Shown one piece after another: positions 1-6,113 of a DNA stretch of 6,182 nucleotides (positions within the stretch are counted from its first letter, which is position 1; every line of letters starts with the position of its first letter). Under the pieces are notes generated by a model. That model searched no databases. It had not been told where the DNA came from and worked only from the letters and a program-made list of their open reading frames with translations. The stretch is from Candidatus Sumerlaeota bacterium. GTDB lineage: Bacteria > CG03 > SLGR01. The stretch spans positions 1 through 6,182 of the forward strand of contig SLGR01000252.1 in the NCBI GenBank assembly GCA_007136585.1, given 5' to 3'. The translations under genes were made by a program, and so were the position numbers.

Positions 1-527
1 AAATCCACCTGCCACTGGAAAATATTCGCGAAATTCATTATTGTCGTCGGATCAGTTATTCCGCTTCCGGCAAGAGCGGCGTAGAGGCTCGTCTGCACTT
101 CTCCGGTCAAGGCCGCGAGTCGTTCTTCTATCTCGGGGGTCTGTTCATACGCGGTAAGACCCGCGCTGCTTCTTTCCACCACGTAATCAGTAAGCGGGTC
201 GGGGTTAAAGACGAATTTAAGAGCAGCTCCGTAAGTAGTGTGGTAGAGGCGATAATTGTCTCCGGGGCGTATGCGCCTGGAGCTGTAGATATCTTCCAGC
301 CTGCGGGTCAGTGAAAGGGTCTCCTGCGCGGGAAGTTTTCTCGCCAGCTCATTATACAGGGATCCCCGGGGCGGAATCTCACCTTCGGATATAAGTATTT
401 TCTTTCCTTCACGCAAAGGATAAAGACTGCTCCCCGCCCTTAAAGATAGAAGCAGTACCAGGGCCAGGCATCCCCCGGCTGCAGCGGCCTTGATGAGCGT
501 ATTTTTAATTCTCCAGGTATATTTCAT
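1..527 (-). CDS. M23-family murein endopeptidase (MepM/OapA-like), N-terminal part
   Basis: Partial: 175 codons are visible from ATG 527-525 and the reading frame stays open to the window edge. The N-terminus has a basic start (MKYTWRIK) and one hydrophobic stretch at about residues 11-29 (KAAAAGGCLALVLLLSL), fitting an uncleaved anchor or signal peptide. Residues 55-118 resemble the LysM/OapA-like domain that precedes the peptidase in MepM/Csd3-type proteins (LEDIY...IRPGDNYRLY). The best marker is residues 141-176, with SLYAAL followed by IFQWQVDF, which matches the conserved block just before the M23 catalytic domain. The catalytic HxxxD and HxH zinc motifs would lie beyond the edge and cannot be checked. 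Known family role: zinc-dependent cleavage of peptidoglycan cross-links in the periplasm. It is transcribed divergently from the membrane protein at 684. No clear Shine-Dalgarno sequence precedes the ATG. Confidence 0.8.
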   Translation of the reverse strand, partial: MKYTWRIKNTLIKAAAAGGCLALVLLLSLRAGSSLYPLREGKKILISEGEIPPRGSLYNELARKLPAQETLSLTRRLEDIYSSRRIRPGDNYRLYHTTYGAALKFVFNPDPLTDYVVERSSAGLTAYEQTPEIEERLAALTGEVQTSLYAALAGSGITDPTTIMNFANIFQWQVD

Positions 528-558
528 AAAAATAAAAGCAGAACAGGCAGAGTCTGCT
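528..558 (-). terminator. Terminator-like hairpin in the leader of the M23 gene (possible attenuator)
   Basis: On the minus strand AGCAGA (558-553) can pair with TCTGCT (542-537) across a 10-nt loop. TTTATTTTT (536-528) follows and runs directly into the ATG. An alternative 7-bp pairing is AAAGCAG with CTGCTTT (563-557 and 541-535). The stem is short and only half GC, so it is weak as a terminator. It lies between the proposed promoter and the start codon, so it could act in the leader RNA or be chance. Confidence 0.25.
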
Positions 559-584
559 GCTTTATGAGTCTCTTTAATAAGATT

Positions 585-612
585 CTTATACATACTGAAG
601 CGGTTTTGTCAA
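585..612 (-). promoter_or_regulatory. Sigma70-type promoter for the M23 gene
   Basis: Reading the minus strand, a perfect TTGACA -35 box (612-607) is followed after 16 bp by TATAAG (590-585), five of six matches to the -10 consensus. Transcription would start near 578, giving a leader of about 50 nt before the ATG at 527. This is one of the two best housekeeping-type promoters in the window. Confidence 0.6.
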
Positions 613-651
613 ACCCGCAGGGGTTTTCCCGTTCCCGGTTTTGTTGACAAA
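605..651. repeat. Mirrored -35 boxes: 8-bp inverted repeat in the divergent promoter region
   Basis: TTTGTCAA at 605-612 and TTGACAAA at 644-651 are perfect inverted repeats 31 bp apart. Each contains one TTGACA box, one for each divergent promoter. The symmetry may be only the two -35 elements facing away from each other, or a site where a regulator controls both genes. Confidence 0.5.
611..626. repeat. 6-bp inverted repeat between divergent promoters (candidate operator)
   Basis: AAACCC (611-616), GCAG spacer, GGGTTT (621-626) form a perfect short inverted repeat. It touches the -35 box of the leftward promoter, the position expected for a repressor site. It is too short to distinguish from chance without comparison to homologous loci. 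Confidence 0.3.
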
Positions 652-673
652 GGAAAGAGTTCCCCTTTAAATT
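644..673 (+). promoter_or_regulatory. Candidate sigma70-type promoter for the membrane protein/AmrS operon
   Basis: A perfect TTGACA -35 (644-649) is followed by weak -10 candidates: TTAAAT (667-672, 17-bp spacing) or TAAATT (668-673, 18-bp spacing), each four of six matches. The start site would fall near 679, leaving only a few nucleotides before ATG 684. If real, the transcript is nearly leaderless, which fits the absence of a good Shine-Dalgarno sequence there. Confidence 0.4.
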
Positions 674-683
674 AGTAAGAGTT

Positions 684-3122
684 ATGAGAAAGAAAACAGG
701 GCTTATTATTAAAAAGCTTTCGCCTCTTGCCGCTCCGGTTATGATGCTGGGGGTCATATCCCAGATAGGCCAGGTGCTTATTCTCAGGGAGCTTATGATG
801 GTCTTTCAGGGGAGTGAGGTTTCCATAGGGATAATCCTGGGCGCCTGGATGGTATGGACTGGAACAGGGAGTATCCTCGGGGGGGTTCTCGCGGAGAGAA
901 CCTCAAGACCCGGGGTTATCCTTCGTATCAGCGCCGTTATCGGGTTTTTGCTCATACCTTTAACGGTCGCTTCGGCCCGGCTGATCCGCGGTTTTTTCAA
1001 CCTTCTCCCCGGGACATACCTTTCTCTTTCGGAAATGGCTCTGGCCTCTTTTGCGGTAATGGGCCCTGCCTGTCTTATTATAGGGGCCCAATTTGTTCTC
1101 CTTGCGAAGCTATGGAGGCGTAAGGATAAATCCCGCGGATCCGAGGGAGCCGGAAAGACCTACGCCGGCGAGGCGGCGGGAAACCTGGCCGGGGGCGTTA
1201 TATTTACTTTTCTTCTGGTAAGGTATATTGACCCTCTGCTGATTTCGGTTCTTGTCGCGGGGTTTATGCTTTATTCTGTCTTTCACCTGACCTCGTCGTC
1301 CCCGCGGCGTACGGCAAAAGCGGTTTTACCCGTTCTTCTGGGTGCGGTCATACTGTTTATCCCGTTTAGTTCCGCCCTTGAAACCCGGCTTTACAGGGCC
1401 AAGTGGGGGGATCTTGCCCCCGGGCACACCCTGGAAGGGGTCTATAACTCAAAACACGGAGTCATATCCGTCCTTGAAAGGCAGGGGCAGTACAGTTTCT
1501 TTCAGAGCGGGCACCTGGTCTTCAGCACCGCGGGGCCCGGTACGCTCCGGACGGGTATGGAGGAGCAGGAGGCGGTGATCTTCGCCCATACGGCCCTTTC
1601 CCAGCACAGGGATCCCCGCAGGGTGCTCCTCATTGGGGGAGGGATGCGAGGTATACTCGCCGAGCTTGTAAAGTACCCCCTGGAAAGGATTGATTACGTG
1701 GAACTTGACGAGAGGCTCATAAAAGTGGCCCGCCCATACCTTTCCGGGGAGAGTATCAGGGCGCTTTCGGATGAAAGGGTAAGGGTGATTCACACCGACG
1801 GAAGGCGTTTTGTGAAGAGTTACCGGGGGGAGTCCTATGACCTTATTATAGCCGATATACCGGATCCGGCGACGGCGGTATTAAACAGATTTTATACCGG
1901 CGAATTTTTCCGGGAGGTCCGTTCAATCCTTGACAGAAGCGGCGTCTTTGTTACAACAGCGGTTTCAATGCCGGACCTGCGGGGGGTAGCGGTTACAAAC
2001 CGGAACGCGGCGATCTACCATACCCTTGCCGGGGTATTTAAGAGGGTTCTGCCGGCCGGGGAGAGGCATCTCTTCTTCTTTGCCGGGGATGACCCCGGCC
2101 AGCATACCCTTGAGGCCGGGGTTCTCAGCCGCAGGTTCGCAGAAAGGGGTATAGAGGCGGAAGGGTTCTCTCCTCATCATTTTTACACCCTTTTAGAGGA
2201 CTCCCACCTGCGAAGGATGAACTGGGTTTTGAGAAACCACGGGCGCCGCCCGGAGGCGCACCTGGAAGGCCCCGGCAGAAGCCCCGCCTTTCCGCCGCCT
2301 CTGAAGGAGCAGGAACTTACGGAGAAGGAACTTCCCCCGGTTATTGAAAGGTATTTCATTAACTCGGATTTCAGGCCGATAGGGTACTATTACACTCTTA
2401 TGTTCTGGGAGAGGCTTACCGGAACCGGCCGGGAGAGTTTCAGGAGGATACTGGAGGCCGAACCCCGGCGCGCGATTTTTCTTTTTATACTGGCCCCCCT
2501 GGTAGCAGCGGGGCTGAGGGTCTTTACACCGGGGAGCAGGAAGAGGCCCGAGACGCGTTTCGGGGTGCTCTTCGCGGTTTTTACAACGGGGCTTTCAACA
2601 ATGGCTCTTCAGATAGCCCTGATATTTTCTTTCCAGAACATTTACGGGTTTGTATACGAGATGATAGGGCTTATAGCGGCTATCTTTATGTTCGGCCTCG
2701 GCCTCGGGGCTCATCTTTCAAACCGGTATGTGCGCGATAAGGCAAACCTCCGGCTTCTGGCCCTTATGCAGGCCCTTATAGCGGGTTTTGCCTTTCCGGC
2801 GGCTTACCTGCTCCCGGCCGCTGCCGGGATACCTTCTCCCACCGCGGTATTTGGGGTCTTTGCGACTCTTACTTTCACGGCCGGGCTTGTAAACGGTTTT
2901 GATTTTCCCCTGGAAGCGGCCTGCTATCTCCGTGCGGGGGGAAACCCTGAGAGATCCGCCGGGGCGGTTTACGGGACAGAGCTTTTCGGGGCCTGCGCGG
3001 GATCGGTTCTGGCCGGCGCGGCGGTGGCCCCGCTGATGGGTATATCCGCCTGCTTCCTCCTGGCCGGCCTTGCGGCCTCTTCTGCTTTTCTGGTATTATT
3101 AATATGCAGAGGAACGTCGTGA
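684..3122 (+). CDS. Polytopic membrane protein with central spermidine-synthase-like SAM-binding domain
   Basis: 812 residues, matching the layout of proteins annotated as fused MFS/spermidine synthase. About seven hydrophobic helices lie in residues 14-230, a soluble Rossmann domain in about 240-510, a proline-rich linker near 525-555, and about seven helices in 596-806. The soluble domain shows the SAM-binding loop GGGMRG (318-323), the acidic pair E340/D342 after strand 2 (YVELDE), D372-G373, and the catalytic-type motif ADIPDP with D391 and D394. Aspartate of the usual GGGDG loop is replaced by M321, so true aminopropyl transfer is doubtful; methyl transfer or another SAM-dependent role is possible. 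The two membrane halves repeat a small-residue motif (YAGEAAGNLAGG at 160-171, YGTELFGACAGS at 763-774). Arginine/lysine-rich loops suggest the N-terminus is inside and the Rossmann domain outside. ATG 684 lacks a strong ribosome site. The gene overlaps the next by four bases. The family is clear, the substrate unknown. Confidence 0.85.
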   Translation: MRKKTGLIIKKLSPLAAPVMMLGVISQIGQVLILRELMMVFQGSEVSIGIILGAWMVWTGTGSILGGVLAERTSRPGVILRISAVIGFLLIPLTVASARLIRGFFNLLPGTYLSLSEMALASFAVMGPACLIIGAQFVLLAKLWRRKDKSRGSEGAGKTYAGEAAGNLAGGVIFTFLLVRYIDPLLISVLVAGFMLYSVFHLTSSSPRRTAKAVLPVLLGAVILFIPFSSALETRLYRAKWGDLAPGHTLEGVYNSKHGVISVLERQGQYSFFQSGHLVFSTAGPGTLRTGMEEQEAVIFAHTALSQHRDPRRVLLIGGGMRGILAELVKYPLERIDYVELDERLIKVARPYLSGESIRALSDERVRVIHTDGRRFVKSYRGESYDLIIADIPDPATAVLNRFYTGEFFREVRSILDRSGVFVTTAVSMPDLRGVAVTNRNAAIYHTLAGVFKRVLPAGERHLFFFAGDDPGQHTLEAGVLSRRFAERGIEAEGFSPHHFYTLLEDSHLRRMNWVLRNHGRRPEAHLEGPGRSPAFPPPLKEQELTEKELPPVIERYFINSDFRPIGYYYTLMFWERLTGTGRESFRRILEAEPRRAIFLFILAPLVAAGLRVFTPGSRKRPETRFGVLFAVFTTGLSTMALQIALIFSFQNIYGFVYEMIGLIAAIFMFGLGLGAHLSNRYVRDKANLRLLALMQALIAGFAFPAAYLLPAAAGIPSPTAVFGVFATLTFTAGLVNGFDFPLEAACYLRAGGNPERSAGAVYGTELFGACAGSVLAGAAVAPLMGISACFLLAGLAASSAFLVLLICRGTS
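3108..3113 (+). promoter_or_regulatory. Ribosome binding site that decides the GTG start of the AmrS-like gene
   Basis: AGAGGA lies 5 nt upstream of GTG 3119-3121 and inside the end of the preceding gene. The upstream in-frame ATG at 3104 has only AT-rich sequence before it (TATTATTAAT) and no Shine-Dalgarno match. GTG shares three bases with the TGA stop of the membrane protein gene (GTGA, 3119-3122), the usual arrangement for translational coupling. Confidence 0.65.
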
Positions 3123-4291
3123 CTGAGAGAAAAACAGATAAAAAAAATATAGGGCGCAGGGAGTTTCTGAGGTCCGCCGCCTCAGGGGCCTGCGCCGTCG
3201 GACTGGCTGCTTTTGCCGGGAAATGCGCCCTTGCGGCCTCATCGCAGACTTCTCTGGAAGGGGCCCGGAAAGGACTTGTAAAACCCCGTAAGGGGGACTG
3301 GTATGAGCCCCTGGAAAAGAGGAAACTCAGGTGCGGGCTCTGTCCCCGGGAGTGCGTACTTTCACCCGGTGAGAGGTCTCCCTGCCGGGTCAGGGAGAAC
3401 CGGGACGGGTCTCTGTATACCCTTGCTTACGCCAACCCGGCGCTTATCCAGGAAGATCCTATAGAGCGTAAACCTTTCTTTCACGTCCTTCCCGGTTCAA
3501 GAGCTCTATCGGTATCTACGGCCGGGTGCAACCTGGAATGCAAGTTCTGCGAGGTCTGGGATATGGCACTTGCCGCTCCCGAGGAGGTCTACTCTTACGA
3601 GGTTCCTCCGGAAAAGGTTGTCGGCTACGCTCTGAAATCCAAACTCCGCTCTGTAAGCTACGCATTCGGCGAACCCGTGGTGTTTTACGAGTATATGAAG
3701 GAGACCGCCTCACTGGCCGCCGGGGAGGGGCTTCTTAACCTCATCCATACGGCCGGGTACATAAACCCCGGCCCCCTTGAGGAGCTTTCCGGTTTTCTTG
3801 ATGCCGCCAACGTTGACCTGAAAGGGTTTGACGGGGATTTCTACCGCGATGTCGCCGGCGGGGAGCTGGATCCGGTGCTTGATACGCTCAGGACCCTTAA
3901 GAGAAAAGGGGTACACCTTGAGATTACAAATATCCTTATACCTTCCCTTAATGACAGCAGGGACGATATAAGGAAAATGTGCGACTGGATAGCCTCCGAG
4001 CTGGGCCCGGATGTCCCGCTTCATTTTGCCAGGTTCTACCCGCTTTACAGGCTCTCCCGGCTTCCAAGGACCCCGGTCTCCGCCCTTGACGAAGCCAGGG
4101 AAACGGCCCGTAAATCCGGGCTCAAATATGTTTACGTTTCAAGGGTAACCGGACACGAGGGGGAGAATACCTTCTGCCCCTCGTGCGGGGAGAAGATAAT
4201 AAACCGTATAGGGTTTGTAGTTGACAGCGTAAAGATATCGGACGGGAAATGCGCCCGGTGCGGTGAGGGTATCCCCGGTATATGGGGGTGA
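3119..4291 (+). CDS. amrS: Tat-exported AmmeMemoRadiSam-system radical SAM enzyme (AmrS-like)
   Basis: 390 residues from GTG 3119; ATG 3104 would add five. The N-terminus is a Tat signal: R13-R14 in GRREFLRS, an alanine/glycine-rich stretch (19-34) and a likely cleavage site after A37-L38-A39. The mature protein has a cysteine group C72-x2-C75-x3-C79 with C89, then the radical SAM motif C137-x3-C141-x2-C144 (CNLECKFC) for the SAM-cleaving 4Fe-4S cluster. The central blocks AYANPALIQEDPIERKP, NVDLKGF, ITNILIPSLND and LHFARFYPLY are typical of the AmmeMemoRadiSam family. Two C-terminal CxxC pairs (C353/C356, C378/C381) resemble a zinc ribbon. In that family the enzyme is linked to an AMMECR1-domain protein and a Memo-domain protein; neither is in this window, and I do not infer a substrate. 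Its stop abuts that of the convergent radical SAM gene. Confidence 0.87.
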   Translation: MTERKTDKKNIGRREFLRSAASGACAVGLAAFAGKCALAASSQTSLEGARKGLVKPRKGDWYEPLEKRKLRCGLCPRECVLSPGERSPCRVRENRDGSLYTLAYANPALIQEDPIERKPFFHVLPGSRALSVSTAGCNLECKFCEVWDMALAAPEEVYSYEVPPEKVVGYALKSKLRSVSYAFGEPVVFYEYMKETASLAAGEGLLNLIHTAGYINPGPLEELSGFLDAANVDLKGFDGDFYRDVAGGELDPVLDTLRTLKRKGVHLEITNILIPSLNDSRDDIRKMCDWIASELGPDVPLHFARFYPLYRLSRLPRTPVSALDEARETARKSGLKYVYVSRVTGHEGENTFCPSCGEKIINRIGFVVDSVKISDGKCARCGEGIPGIWG

Positions 4292-4294
4292 TCA
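4289..4294. other. Abutting convergent stop codons (TGATCA)
   Basis: The plus-strand gene ends with TGA at 4289-4291 and the minus-strand gene ends with TGA at 4294-4292. No base separates them, so there is no intergenic terminator. Transcription from either side must end inside, or run antisense to, the opposite gene. Confidence 0.9.
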
Positions 4295-5353
4295 GCGCAG
4301 CATACGCCGGAACCTCTCAAGCCTGGACTCGGACCTCGCGTCAAGGTTTTTAAGCCCGGCCTCCCTCGCCCAGCGTATGGCTTCTTCAAACTCTTCAGCG
4401 GTTATCGCGCGGGCTATCTTATCGTACTCAAAAGCCCTGTGCTCCACCCTGTACTGCGACATTATGTTGACGTAGGTCTCTTCTGAAAGGTTCTCCGCTA
4501 CCCATTTTACAAACTCACGGGTCCCCGCCACCCGGTTGGGCATCACAAGATGACGGAGCATAAGGCCCCGTAAGGCTATACCGGCGGAATCTGTCTGAAG
4601 GTCTCCCACCTGGCGGTGCATCAGTATAACGGCCTTGCGGGCCCGCTCAGGGTAGTCCCTGGCCCCTGTAAATACATACTTGTCAGCGTACTCCCCGTCC
4701 ATGAACTTAATATCCGGGAGGTATATATCCACTATCCCGTCAAGGAGTTCTATGCACTCTTCTGTCTCGTACCCGCCCGTATTGTAGCAGAGCGGCAGGT
4801 GAAGTCCTTTTCCGTGAGCGATATTTACTGCCTTCAGAATAAAGGGCATCATATGGGTCGGGGTTACCAGGTTTATATTATGGCAGCCCCTCCGCTGAAG
4901 GCTGAGCATTAAATCGGCAAGTTCGTCGTTACTTACCCTCCGTCCCCGCCCCTCGTGGGCTATGGGCCAGTTCTGGCAGAAGACGCACCTGAGGTTGCAG
5001 TGCGAGAAAAATATGGTCCCAGATCCGTTCCGGCCGACAAGTGGAAGTTCCTCCCCGAAATGTGGGCTTGAGCTGTGAACCACAGCCTCGGCGCCGGCCC
5101 GGCAGAACCCCGTCTGCCCCCTGAGCCGGTTGACTCCGCATTTATGGGGACAGAGGTCGCAGTTCTCAAGTTTCGCCCAGGCCTCTTCAATACGCCCGGA
5201 GAGATCCCCTTTCTTTTTCATCTTCTCATACCCCGGAGTTGATGATTTAACCGCATTCCTCCGAGATCCGGCCCCCAGGGCCCTGGTTCCGAGAAAAGTC
5301 CCTCCGGCTGCCAGCGTGATTGATTTTATAAAATCTCTTCTTGTAAGTTTCAC
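4292..5353 (-). CDS. Tat-exported radical SAM enzyme, PflX-like (COG1313 family)
   Basis: 353 residues from a GTG start (5353-5351). The N-terminus carries a Tat signal: R5-R6 in LTRRDFIKS, a hydrophobic stretch (SITLAAGGTFLG) and a possible cleavage site near A25-L26-G27. A cysteine group C65-x2-C68-x3-C72 with C84 precedes the radical SAM motif C119-x3-C123-x2-C126 (CNLRCVFCQNW). GSGTIFFSHCN, HNINLVTPTHMMP, YNTGGYE, DIYLPDIKF, RQVGDLQ and the late MSQYRVEHRA block are hallmarks of proteins annotated as putative pyruvate formate-lyase activating enzyme, PflX type. No glycyl radical enzyme lies nearby, so that name should not be taken as the function. A cytoplasmic form could start at ATG 5221 (M45), after the Tat region and before the cysteines. 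TAAGGG lies 9 nt before the GTG. The family has no firmly known substrate that I can name. Confidence 0.85.
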   Translation of the reverse strand: MKLTRRDFIKSITLAAGGTFLGTRALGAGSRRNAVKSSTPGYEKMKKKGDLSGRIEEAWAKLENCDLCPHKCGVNRLRGQTGFCRAGAEAVVHSSSPHFGEELPLVGRNGSGTIFFSHCNLRCVFCQNWPIAHEGRGRRVSNDELADLMLSLQRRGCHNINLVTPTHMMPFILKAVNIAHGKGLHLPLCYNTGGYETEECIELLDGIVDIYLPDIKFMDGEYADKYVFTGARDYPERARKAVILMHRQVGDLQTDSAGIALRGLMLRHLVMPNRVAGTREFVKWVAENLSEETYVNIMSQYRVEHRAFEYDKIARAITAEEFEEAIRWAREAGLKNLDARSESRLERFRRMLR

Positions 5354-5418
5354 TTTAATATGCCCTTATACCTTAACTCGGGTTCCGCTTCTTTAAATAG
5401 AGCGTCCGACTCATTCAT
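5350..5418 (-). CDS. Possible 22-codon upstream ORF coupled to the PflX-like gene
   Basis: ATG 5418-5416 opens 22 codons (M N E S D A L F K E ... G I L K) ending in TGA 5352-5350, which overlaps the GTG start of the radical SAM gene in a GTGA junction. The best ribosome-site match of this region, AGGAG (5423-5419), touches the ATG with no spacing. It is better placed, 4 nt away, for a second ATG at 5414 that opens a 13-codon ORF in another frame ending at 5373. Either could be a leader peptide. Both are short enough to arise by chance, and I recognise neither. Confidence 0.25.
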   Translation of the reverse strand: MNESDALFKEAEPELRYKGILK

Positions 5419-5494
5419 CTCCTAATACCCGCGCTTAATAAACTTAATTAAAATCCCCCGGAGTTTCAATAGCCGCCTCTTTTCGGCCAAGCGG

Positions 5495-5523
5495 TGGAAA
5501 TTCAGTTTAAAGAGTGTTATAAT
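5495..5523 (+). promoter_or_regulatory. Extended -10 promoter for the response regulator/kinase operon
   Basis: TGTTATAAT at 5515-5523 is a perfect extended -10 element (TGn plus TATAAT). TGGAAA at 5495-5500, 17 bp upstream, matches four of six -35 positions. Transcription would start near 5530, about 24 nt before the proposed TTG start. Confidence 0.65.
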
Positions 5524-5553
5524 TAAAAGCAAACGAAGCATAAGAAGCAAACA

Positions 5554-6113
5554 TTGAAAAGAACAAAGACTTTCAGCACCTGGGATATAGCAAAGCTCCT
5601 TGAAGTATACCCCAGCACCGTGACCGCTGGATAAAGAACGGCGAGCTTGAGGCATTCAGGACCCCCGGAGGTCATTTCAGGGTAGCCCAGGAAGACCTAA
5701 GGTCATTTGCCTCCGGGCAGGGTATTGAACTTGAGAAACTCTATTCCGGAAAAAAAATACTCGTAGTTGAAGATGATCCGGCTGTAATGAAGGTGATAAG
5801 CACGGCTCTTGAGAGGAGTTTCTCCCGATACAGTCTTATTTTATCTTCCGACGGGTTTGATGCCGGTATTAAGTTCAGCGAACAGACCCCGGAACTTATC
5901 ATCCTTGACCTGATGCTTCCCGGAATGGACGGGTTTGAGATATGCCGGAATATAAGAAAGAAGGATAGCTCGGTTCGGATACTTGCCGTTTCAGGGTATC
6001 CCACAAAAGAAAATATTGAAAAGATAAGAGAAGCCGGGGCCGATGATTTCCTTCCCAAGCCTTTTGACGTAAAGGATTTTGTAAGGCGCGTTTCCGATCT
6101 TCTTGAGAGATGA
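5554..6113 (+). pseudogene. HTH (excisionase/MerR-type) plus receiver response regulator, frameshifted
   Basis: Read as one protein of about 186 residues after restoring a base near 5625/5626. The first frame, from TTG 5554, gives 24 residues (FSTWDIAKLLEVYPSTVT) and then hits TAA at 5632. The next frame continues exactly where the family should, with WIKNGELEAF and RTPGGHFRV, completing an excisionase/MerR-type helix-turn-helix. A receiver domain follows at about 67-186: acidic E73-D74-D75, phosphoacceptor D119 (LIILDLMLPGMDG), S147 and K169 (LPKP). A missing C in what would read ACC-CGC-TGG (restoring R25) explains the break. ATG 5787 could start the downstream part, but it would lack strand 1 and the acidic pocket, so that fragment is unlikely to work. 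A weak AAGAAG lies before the TTG. A strong promoter precedes it and a membrane protein overlaps its end. Either a recent mutation or a sequence error fits. Confidence 0.75.

Noticed and set aside
357-1622. Shared ACAGGGATCCCCG at about 357 and 1607
   Set aside because: A single 13-base match inside two unrelated coding regions of GC-rich DNA; no further repeat copies or structure.
1449-1793. Open frame of 114 codons on the minus strand
   Set aside because: It lies wholly inside the spermidine-synthase-like domain, whose plus-strand motifs are clear; the minus-strand peptide shows no recognisable domain.
3170-3240. Lipoprotein signal in the AmrS-like N-terminus
   Set aside because: The cysteines (GAC, GKC) lack a leucine-type -3 residue and do not form a lipobox; the RR motif and ALA site fit Tat export.
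3710-4024. Open frame of 104 codons on the minus strand
   Set aside because: It is antisense to conserved radical SAM blocks of the AmrS-like gene and has no family resemblance.
4616-4912. Open frame of 98 codons on the plus strand
   Set aside because: It is antisense to the PflX-like gene core and looks like a codon-bias shadow.
5365-5370. TATAAG on the minus strand as a -10 box for the PflX-like gene
   Set aside because: No -35 match lies 16-18 bp upstream, and it overlaps the proposed ribosome site (TAAGGG), leaving no room for a leader.
5741-6058. Open frame of 105 codons on the minus strand
   Set aside because: It is antisense to the receiver domain, whose phosphorylation residues are all recognisable on the plus strand.
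5787-6113. Independent small receiver protein from ATG 5787
   Set aside because: It would lack the first strand and the E-D-D acidic pocket present just upstream in the same frame, so it is better read as the 3' part of a frameshifted gene.
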